This document shows, in pieces, positions 53,861-59,315 of a DNA stretch of 59,315 bases. Origin of the DNA: an uncultured Lachnospiraceae bacterium (lineage in GTDB: Bacteria; Bacillota; Clostridia; Lachnospirales; Lachnospiraceae). Under the pieces are notes generated by a model. The model made no database searches and had not been told where the DNA came from. It saw only the letters and a list, made by a program, of their open reading frames with translations. The position numbers and the translations under genes are program-made. The stretch covers positions 1 to 59,315 of the forward strand of contig CANSPM010000021.1 of assembly GCA_947648875.1 (NCBI GenBank). Reading direction: 5' to 3'. Each line of letters begins with the position of its first letter. The stretch's first letter is position 1.

Positions 53861-54021
53861 TTTGGCTTATTTAGACGATTGCGAAACCCTGTCCGCAAGT
53901 GACGAGGCTGGTCAATATATACAAAAACGGGCTAAAATGCGGTGGCAAGTCGCCTTTATTTTGTATATCCCATCCTCTGTTTCCGGAAAGGGCGTTTTGC
54001 AATCGTCAAATTTGGCTTATT
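53861..54021 (-). mobile_element. MITE-like hairpin element with 10-bp flanking direct repeats
   Basis: A 140-bp body (53871-54010) has terminal inverted repeats TTAGACGATTGCGAAAC and GTTTTGCAATCGTCAAA (15 of 17 match). An internal inverted repeat, ATATACAAAA with TTTTGTATAT, and further imperfect pairing (TCCG, GAGG, TGG blocks) make the body one long hairpin. TTTGGCTTAT flanks both sides (53861-53870 and 54011-54020), as a target duplication would. It has no coding capacity. A regulatory hairpin is the alternative. Confidence 0.6.
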
Positions 54022-54035
54022 AGAGAGCGCCCGTT

Positions 54036-54794
54036 TCAGATTTCCAGCTTCTCCAGCGCCTGGCGCATCCCCCGGGCCATCACGGAATCCGAATCCATGA
54101 AAAAGACGTTCTGGCCGGTGATGTCAAAGGCGCATAGATCGCTGTCCTGGCCGATGTAGGACAGCACCGGCAGATCCCCCAGTTCCAGGTATTTTTTGAC
54201 CGACTCATCCGGCAAACGGTTTACGATTACGCCCAGCTTTTCGTACATGACAAGGCTGTCGGCTACAGATTTGATGGTCTGGATCACCTGGGTCCCCTTT
54301 TTGCTGGCGTCCGTCACCAGGATCAGGTGAGTCACTTTTTCCATGACCCGGCGATTGATCTGTTCGATGCCCGCCTCTCCGTCGATAACGATATAGTCGA
54401 AATTGTCCGCCACCAGCGCGATGACTTCCTTTAAATAGGAATTGATCTTACAGTAGCAGCCCGCGCTCTCCGGGCGTCCCACGGCGATAAAGCTGAAATG
54501 CGCTGTCTCCACCATGGCATCAAAGATATGGTATTTTGCCTCTCCCAGAAGTTCCACGGCGGATTTGGTGTCTCCGTTCTCCACGGAGGCCATCACGTTT
54601 TTGCGTATATCGTCTATTGTCAGGGACACATCAATGCCCAGGGCTGTGGCCAGTCCCACCGCCGGGTCCGCGTCAATGGCAAGAATTTTTTTGTCCGGAT
54701 ATTTTTCCGTCAGAGCCTTTACGGTCATTGCGGCCAGGGAGGTTTTGCCTACGCCGCCCTTGCCGGAGAGAGCGATAATGGTTGTTCTGTGCAT
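54036..54794 (-). CDS. cooC: CooC-like nickel-insertion ATPase
   Basis: 252-aa MinD/ParA-type ATPase. The P-loop is ALSGKGGVGKTSLAAM and IDADPAVGLATALGI is switch I. The CxC motif that binds metal in the CooC dimer is in GRPESAGCYCKINSYL. VIDGEAGIEQINRR is the Walker B region. CooC inserts nickel into CO dehydrogenase; related AcsF serves acetyl-CoA synthase. No CO dehydrogenase gene is in the window, but a truncated ACS-like gene ends this locus. The start at 54794 has AGAGGAA 5 nt upstream; ATG 54812 is also open. Confidence 0.88.
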   Translation of the reverse strand: MHRTTIIALSGKGGVGKTSLAAMTVKALTEKYPDKKILAIDADPAVGLATALGIDVSLTIDDIRKNVMASVENGDTKSAVELLGEAKYHIFDAMVETAHFSFIAVGRPESAGCYCKINSYLKEVIALVADNFDYIVIDGEAGIEQINRRVMEKVTHLILVTDASKKGTQVIQTIKSVADSLVMYEKLGVIVNRLPDESVKKYLELGDLPVLSYIGQDSDLCAFDITGQNVFFMDSDSVMARGMRQALEKLEI

Positions 54795-55053
54795 ATGTTC
54801 CTCTTTCCGCATGCCGCAGGCATGCTGTTGCAGCGCCCATTTTGCGCGCTATCCGTTCAACAGACTGTAATACAGCCCATTTATTTGTTACATTATGTGC
54901 ATGCAGCGCCCATAGTTTGCGTGTTTATCCGCCCCATGATCAGGAATACAGTCATTATACTCTAATTTCCATATATATAGCAAGAAATAGTTGATTTTTC
55001 CCTGAATATGCTATTGGGGAAGCGGAAAATTTCCAATCGTCACAAATACAGGT

Positions 55054-55263
55054 ATGATTTCAGCGCAATTCTTACAGATCAGGTTTTTCAAGATTCCTGG
55101 CACCTTCCAGCAATCTGAGCAGTTACTTTTACTGCCAGACGTTCGTTCCGGAAACAAGAAGATTCTCTACTACGACTGTACGAATGATTACTTTGAAATT
55201 GAGCAGGATGCTGATGGAATCCCCGATGTGAATAAACGGATTGTGGACATCCTCTTTTTCTGA
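55054..55263 (+). pseudogene. Fragment of an IS1634-like transposase
   Basis: A 69-codon frame without a credible RBS contains KKILYYDCTNDYFEIEQD, which resembles the conserved block LYYDCTNYYFEIE found in IS1634-type transposases just ahead of the catalytic core. The rest of the protein and inverted repeats are missing. It probably marks a decayed insertion. The remaining intergenic sequence 54795-55332 shows no intact gene. Confidence 0.5.
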
Positions 55264-55332
55264 TAAAATAATAAAGGCGGATGCAAGGTAAATGACACCG
55301 GACAGAGACGGAATCCTGAAGGGAGGAACAAC

Positions 55333-56169
55333 ATGGCATTATTACAGGCAAATTTTATGGCAAGGTCACTGATGAGAACCGTACCGGTCCATATCATTCT
55401 TCCGGTTGACAAGCCGGCTTTTCCGGGCACGGTACCCAAAGAGGTAACTTCCTACAAGACGCTGTATCTTCTGCACGGTATTTTCGGGAACTATATGGAT
55501 TGGGTATCCGGAACCAATATCCAGCGGTGGGCGGAGGAAAAGGATCTGGCGGTGGTAATGCCCTCCGGGGACAATATGTTTTATGTGGATCAGAAAGAAA
55601 GTCTGAACCGCTATGGGGAATTTATCGGGAAAGAACTGGTGGAACTGACCAGAAAGGCCTTTCCTCTGTCTCACAGGCGGGAAGACACATTTATAGCCGG
55701 ACTGTCCATGGGGGGATATGGAGCCATTCGCAATGGCCTGAAATACCATGATACCTTTGGCTATATCGCGGGCCTGTCCGCCGCGATGCCGGTGGAGGGA
55801 CTGGAAGAGAGGACCAATGACACAACGGTGGACATCAACCGGAGAGACTTTGCGGAGAGCATCTTTGGAGATCTGAGCAAAGTAAAAGCCAGCGACATGA
55901 ATCCCAAATGGCTGGTGGAGCGGTTGAAAGAGCAAGGAGCGGAACTGCCGAAGATGTATCTGGCCTGCGGCACCGAGGATTCGCTGTTGGAGCCGGGGCG
56001 TGAGATGCGGGACTATCTGAGGCAGGCGGGGATGGATGTGACCTATGAGGAGGGACCTGGGGGACATGAGTGGGATTTCTGGAATCGTTATATTAAGAAG
56101 GTAATCGACTGGCTGCCCCTAAACGAAGATGTGGAACCCGGTATAAACAGCGGGAATGTGGGAATCTGA
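55333..56169 (+). CDS. Alpha/beta-hydrolase esterase (EstA / S-formylglutathione hydrolase-like)
   Basis: 278-aa esterase of the esterase-D group. LYLLHGIFGNYMDWVSGTN is the oxyanion segment. The nucleophilic Ser is in FIAGLSMGGYGAIRNG, the Asp in LACGTEDSLLEPG and the His in GPGGHEWDFW. Members act as tributyrin, acetyl-xylan or feruloyl esterases. With no signal peptide it should act in the cytoplasm. RBS GGGAGGAA. Its possible link to the xylanase at the other end of the window is speculative. Confidence 0.9.
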   Translation: MALLQANFMARSLMRTVPVHIILPVDKPAFPGTVPKEVTSYKTLYLLHGIFGNYMDWVSGTNIQRWAEEKDLAVVMPSGDNMFYVDQKESLNRYGEFIGKELVELTRKAFPLSHRREDTFIAGLSMGGYGAIRNGLKYHDTFGYIAGLSAAMPVEGLEERTNDTTVDINRRDFAESIFGDLSKVKASDMNPKWLVERLKEQGAELPKMYLACGTEDSLLEPGREMRDYLRQAGMDVTYEEGPGGHEWDFWNRYIKKVIDWLPLNEDVEPGINSGNVGI

Positions 56170-56230
56170 CAGGCCAGGGACGAGGGATTTACAATACATG
56201 CCGCGTTAAGAAGAAAGTGTGAAAATTAAT

Positions 56231-56255
56231 CCGGAGTTTTAGAATAAAATTCCGG
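56231..56255 (+). other. Hairpin after the esterase gene
   Basis: CCGGAGTTTT and AAAATTCCGG form a stem-loop. No T run follows. Nothing else is recognised in 56170-56360. Confidence 0.4.
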
Positions 56256-56364
56256 CCGTGAACGGGTCGGCGGTACTGCCGGGAAAAGCGGATAAAGTTA
56301 TATACAGGGACAGACGGAGTGGCAGGAAAATACAGGCAGTGAAAGCAGGGGGGACAAAATTTTC

Positions 56365-56393
56365 TTGACAACGCTTTACCGCAACACTATAAT
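56365..56393 (+). promoter_or_regulatory. Perfect consensus promoter for a structured leader RNA
   Basis: TTGACA (56365-56370), exactly 17 bp, then TATAAT (56388-56393). This is the strongest promoter in the window. The RNA would start near 56400, at the T-box-like leader. Confidence 0.9.
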
Positions 56394-56399
56394 AAATTC

Positions 56400-56645
56400 A
56401 ACTGAGAAAGACAGTGATGGAGACAGTACATATATCCCAAAGGACACAGAGAGCCGTAGGAGCTGAGAAGCGGCGCGAGTAAGATACATGGAATATCCCT
56501 CCCGAGTTGCAGCGCCAAAATGCCGGTGACGGCGTGAGTAGACGCTGACGGGTTTCTCCCGTGACAGAGGACGCATATGCTGGTATGTCGTAAATGGATG
56601 GGATTGATTGCAGCTTCTGCCGTTTACGGTGGGAGCTGTTTTGCT
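56400..56645 (+). promoter_or_regulatory. T-box-like leader RNA upstream of the por genes
   Basis: Stem I features match T-box leaders: GATGGAGACAGTA at the base, CAGAGAGCCG and GCTGAGAAGCGGC in the distal arm, and GGAATATCCCTCC on the 3' side. A stem III-like ACGGGTTTCTCCCGT follows. The specifier after GAA would be TAT (Tyr), or ATC (Ile) if shifted by one. The canonical 14-nt T-box is not clear: TGCTGGTATGTCG is only a weak match. A terminator-like stem (CAGCTTCTGCC with GGTGGGAGCTG, then TTTT) ends it. It may be a degenerate or atypical T-box. The next gene is porC at 56902, so its target is uncertain. Confidence 0.55.
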
Positions 56646-56817
56646 TCATGACAATGGAATGCTCGCGGGATTCTGTTGTTGGAGCGCTGATCGGCCGGAG
56701 ACCGGCATTATACCTGAGATGTTCGGCTTTATTAAAGCCGGAGCAGACAGATTCGCCTGGTTTGGGCGGGCGTTTGTCTGTTATGGGAAACGCTGATAAG
56801 AGAATCCCGTGTAAAAT

Positions 56818-56842
56818 AAAAATCCGGGAACCTGGGATTTTT
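56818..56842 (+). terminator. Terminator between the leader RNA and porC
   Basis: AAAAATCC (56818-56825) pairs with GGATTTTT (56835-56842). It would also work on the minus strand. Its position means por transcription from the 56365 promoter must pass two terminators. The stretch 56646-56817 has no gene I can support. Confidence 0.65.
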
Positions 56843-56901
56843 GGTGACTGATTATGGCGTCAAGCCGGGGGTAACGCGGCTTGCGCGGAAAAGAGGATAC
56901 T

Positions 56902-57474
56902 ATGAGAGATACAATCGAGATCAGGTGGCATGGCCGGGGCGGCCAGGGGGCCAAGACGGCGGCGTTGCTGCTGGCAGACGTAGCGTTTAAGACAGGAAAA
57001 TATGTACAGGGTTTCCCGGAGTACGGTCCGGAACGTATGGGCGCGCCCATCACCGCCTACAACAGACTCAGCGACAGCCCCATCACCATTCACTCTAATA
57101 TCTATGAGCCGGATCTGGTGGCGGTTGTGGATGACAGTCTGTTGGAAACCATTGATGTGACGCACGGGCTCAGTCCCCAGGGGGCCGTCATTGTCAACAG
57201 CCAGAAGGCCAGAGAAGAGATCCTCCCTCATCTGAGAGGGTATCAGGGCAGGGTGTATGTCATCGACGCAAGAGAAATATCCGTGAAGGCGCTGGGCAAA
57301 TATTTTCCCAATTCACCTATGCTGGCGGCGGTGGTGGCGGTGTCCGGCATCATGGAACCAGGGGTGTTTTTACAGGAAATGAGAGCGTCCTATCAGCACA
57401 AGTTTGCCAAGAAGCCGGAAGTCATAGACGGTAATATGAAAGCGCTGGAACTTACCTTTGAGGCGCTTAAATAA
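56902..57474 (+). CDS. porC: 2-oxoacid:ferredoxin oxidoreductase, gamma subunit
   Basis: 190-aa gamma subunit of a four-subunit pyruvate- or 2-ketoisovalerate-type oxidoreductase. EIRWHGRGGQGAKTAALLL is the conserved N-terminal motif. FPEYGPERMGAPITAYNRLS and NSPMLAAVVAVSGIM are typical blocks. RBS AAGAGGA precedes the start at 56902. The operon order gamma-delta-alpha continues downstream, and the beta subunit should lie beyond the window. Whether pyruvate or a branched-chain keto acid is used cannot be decided from these subunits. Confidence 0.93.
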   Translation: MRDTIEIRWHGRGGQGAKTAALLLADVAFKTGKYVQGFPEYGPERMGAPITAYNRLSDSPITIHSNIYEPDLVAVVDDSLLETIDVTHGLSPQGAVIVNSQKAREEILPHLRGYQGRVYVIDAREISVKALGKYFPNSPMLAAVVAVSGIMEPGVFLQEMRASYQHKFAKKPEVIDGNMKALELTFEALK

Positions 57475-57501
57475 TGCGCTGTGGGGACAGGTTTCTTTTT
57501 T

Positions 57502-57610
57502 GCCCCTGAACAGAGAGGGGCGCGGCGGTATACGGCAACTGAAAACAGCATACATCCCCGCAGCGTACCGGGAAAAGTCCGGACACTGAAAGCGCCGGGA
57601 CTTTTCCGGC
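57502..57610 (+). other. Two intercistronic hairpins between porC and porD
   Basis: GCCCCT/AGGGGC (57502-57521) and GGAAAAGTCC/GGACTTTTCC (57571-57607, extended by CCG/CGG) form two stem-loops within a 185-nt gap. Neither is followed by a T run. They may set subunit stoichiometry by RNA processing. Confidence 0.5.
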
Positions 57611-57659
57611 GGGTCTGTACAGGGGAAGGGGTATGCGGAATTTATAGCAGGAGATTCAT

Positions 57660-57956
57660 ATGAAAAGTACGGAGATCAACGAAAAGAGCCCCTGGCAGGA
57701 TATTACGGAGGGGAACAAGATATTTGAACCGGCCACATCCCGGCATTTCTGCACGGGGGAATGGCGCACCGCTACACCGGTGTTTGACGAGGAAAAATGC
57801 AAGCAGTGCCTGCTGTGTTTCCCGGTGTGCCCGGATTCTTCCATTCCGGTGAAGGAAGGCAGGAGAGAGGATTTTGACTACGATCACTGCAAGGGCTGCG
57901 GCATTTGCGCCAAAGTGTGCCCTTTCGGCGCTATCACGATGAAGGAGGGCAGATAG
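57660..57956 (+). CDS. porD: 2-oxoacid:ferredoxin oxidoreductase, delta (ferredoxin-like) subunit
   Basis: 98-aa electron-transfer subunit with two 4Fe-4S motifs, CKQCLLCFPVCPDSSIPV and CKGCGICAKVCPFGAI. These pass electrons from the thiamine centre to ferredoxin. AGGAGATTCAT precedes the ATG. The stop directly abuts the porA start. Confidence 0.95.
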   Translation: MKSTEINEKSPWQDITEGNKIFEPATSRHFCTGEWRTATPVFDEEKCKQCLLCFPVCPDSSIPVKEGRREDFDYDHCKGCGICAKVCPFGAITMKEGR

Positions 57957-59147
57957 ATGGCAATCAGAGAAAGATTATCCGGCAATGAGGCGGTGGCCTA
58001 TGCCATTAAGCAGATCAATCCGGACGTGATGCCCGCTTTTCCCATCACGCCCTCCACGGAGATTCCCCAGTATGTGGCCAACTATATTGCCAACGGGGAC
58101 ATAGACACGGAATTTATTCATGTGGAAAGCGAGCACAGTGCCATGAGTGCCACTTTGGGGGCCAGCGCGGCGGGCGCCAGGGCGCTGACGGCCACTTCCT
58201 CCTGCGGTATGGCCCTGATGTGGGAGGAGCTGTATGTGGCCGCGTCGGACAGACTGCCCATAGTGCTGGCACTGGTGAACCGTGCGCTCACCGGCCCCAT
58301 CAATATCAACGCGGATCATTCCGACAGCATGGGCGCCAGAGACAGCGGCTGGATTCAGATCTATGCGGAGTCTAACCAGGAGGTGTATGACAATTTTCTA
58401 CAGGCATTTCCCATTGCGGAAGACCCCCGGGTGCATCTGCCGGTGATGATCTGTCAGGACGGCTTTATCACAAGTCATGGGGTGGAAAATATTCTGCTGG
58501 TGGAGGATGAGAAGGTCAGGGAACTGGTGGGCGAGTATCATCCGGAACACTTTCTGCTGAACAGCAGGGAACCCATGGCTGTGGGGCCCTACGCGGTGTC
58601 CAACTATTATATGGAGACCAAGCGGGCACAGCGGGAAGCCATGATAAACGCTAAAACCGTAATTTTGGAACTGGCGGCAAAATTTGAGGAGATGACAGGC
58701 AGACCGTATGGTTTCTTTGAGGAGTATGCCATGGAGGACGCGGAGTATGTCATTGTCCTGATCGGTTCTGCTGCGGGTACCTGTAAGGCGGCTGTGGACA
58801 GGATTCGCCAGAACACAGGCAAAAAAGTGGGACTGTGCAAAATTCGGGTGTTCCGTCCTTTTCCCGAAGAGGAGCTGGCCCGGGCGCTGAAAGACCGCAG
58901 GGCGATTGCCATTCTGGACCGCAGCGAGATGTTTTCAGCCACCGGAGGCCCTTTGGGCGCGGAGGTCCGCGCGGCGCTGCAAAGCGCCCGGTCTCAGGCC
59001 GAAGTGGTAAATTATCTCTACGGCCTGGGGGGCAGAGATATCACGGTGCAGGATTTTGAGAAAGTTTATGAGAGGCTGGAGGAGATCGCCGGGACCCATG
59101 AGATCCCGGATATGTATGAGTATATCGGACTTCGTTCCCGGTCGTAA
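57957..59147 (+). CDS. porA: 2-oxoacid:ferredoxin oxidoreductase, alpha subunit
   Basis: 396-aa alpha subunit, complete. GNEAVAYAIKQINPDVMPAF and PITPSTEIPQYVANYI form the PYR-domain start. EFIHVESEHSAMSATLGASA holds the conserved catalytic Glu region, and GARALTATSSCGMALMWEEL follows. The C-terminal domain II contains VGLCKIRVFRPFPEEELARA. It starts immediately after the porD stop. The beta subunit, which binds thiamine diphosphate, is expected next but the window ends first. Confidence 0.94.
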   Translation: MAIRERLSGNEAVAYAIKQINPDVMPAFPITPSTEIPQYVANYIANGDIDTEFIHVESEHSAMSATLGASAAGARALTATSSCGMALMWEELYVAASDRLPIVLALVNRALTGPININADHSDSMGARDSGWIQIYAESNQEVYDNFLQAFPIAEDPRVHLPVMICQDGFITSHGVENILLVEDEKVRELVGEYHPEHFLLNSREPMAVGPYAVSNYYMETKRAQREAMINAKTVILELAAKFEEMTGRPYGFFEEYAMEDAEYVIVLIGSAAGTCKAAVDRIRQNTGKKVGLCKIRVFRPFPEEELARALKDRRAIAILDRSEMFSATGGPLGAEVRAALQSARSQAEVVNYLYGLGGRDITVQDFEKVYERLEEIAGTHEIPDMYEYIGLRSRS

Positions 59148-59157
59148 CGGATAAGGA

Positions 59158-59315
59158 ACTCAAAACAGCGTGTCGCCCTCCAGTGCCCAGAGAATTTGCG
59201 GACGCCACGAGCGGCCGGAAATGACTCTGCGTGAAAGGCGCTGGAGGGGGACAAAGCGGGACTCAAAACAGCGTGTCGCCCTCCAGTGCCCAGAGAATTT
59301 GCGGACGCCACGAGC
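59158..59315 (+). repeat. Exact 55-bp direct repeat, period 103 bp, at the window end
   Basis: The 55 bp at 59158-59212 recur identically at 59261-59315, the last bases of the window. The 48-bp spacer contains GGCGCTGGAGGG, which pairs with CCCTCCAGTGCC inside the repeat. It may be the start of a tandem array between porA and porB, or a repeat that ended the assembly. Confidence 0.9.

Noticed and set aside
56608..56796. 62-aa frame after the T-box-like leader
   Set aside because: It starts inside the terminator stem and has no RBS.
59158..59315. CRISPR-like repeat-spacer unit
   Set aside because: Only two copies of a 55-bp repeat, too long for a CRISPR repeat, with no cas genes and an internally paired spacer.

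Overview
The window looks like a chromosomal contig of a gut-type Lachnospiraceae (Clostridia, Bacillota), probably from a metagenome assembly. The evidence is a FabK-only fatty-acid cluster with TTTGANNNTCAAA operators, a T-box-controlled leuA, a clostridial type IV pilus operon, a VanW protein, GldA/GldFG/DUF4340 genes, a CapA lipoprotein, strong AGGAGG-type ribosome binding sites and GC-rich coding. No rRNA, CRISPR array, prophage or intact insertion sequence is visible. The window opens inside a tRNA-Tyr gene and closes on an exact 55-bp repeat, so both ends look like repeat-induced contig breaks.

Layout. 1-2400: tRNA-Tyr (partial) and tRNA-Leu, a GH10 xylanase lipoprotein, and fossils of two regulatory genes. 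2460-6070: T-box leader, a leuA fused to an AraC-type DNA-binding domain, and a Sel1-repeat protein. 6090-15680: acpP-fabK-fabD-fabG-fabF-fabZ-accDA-fabH, a FabT-like MarR regulator and a PlsC acyltransferase. The promoter carries two operator palindromes, and accB and accC are absent. 15700-18870: two minus-strand genes (a small conserved protein and an XRE/S24-like regulator), then a C_GCAxxG_C_C-GGDEF-EAL protein. 19026-29480: type IV pilus operon (pilC, pilA, pilD, pilM-pilN fusion, pilO, four prepilin-like proteins), followed by a CheY-like regulator. 30150-41973: CapA lipoprotein, Fe-S aldo/keto reductase, galactokinase, phosphoesterase, VanW, AIR-synthase-like protein, an Lrp/aminotransferase pair, a TrmL-carbonic anhydrase fusion and a Ham1-like NTPase. 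42211-46237: Gld-type ABC exporter with a VNTR-bearing DUF4340 protein. 46406-48171: a solitary pilB with an MshEN c-di-GMP-binding signature. 48219-54794, minus strand: a metallocluster locus with a CooC-like ATPase, two 2-hydroxyacyl-CoA-dehydratase-like subunits, their activase, a truncated acetyl-CoA-synthase-like protein and a small membrane protein; a CPT-like kinase, a DUF2200 gene and a MITE-like element are interspersed. 55050-59315: transposase remnant, esterase, a T-box-like leader and the start of a 2-oxoacid:ferredoxin oxidoreductase operon (porC, porD, porA).

How the parts may work together. The pilus operon, the neighbouring redox-domain EAL phosphodiesterase and MshEN-PilB suggest that redox state sets c-di-GMP level and so pilus assembly. 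The CooC/ACS-like/HgdABC-like locus is the best candidate for an undescribed system: nickel-type maturation parts and a shortened acetyl-CoA synthase sit with an ATP-driven radical dehydratase/reductase, but no CO dehydrogenase is present. The LeuA-AraC fusion could combine feedback-sensitive enzyme and transcription factor in one chain.
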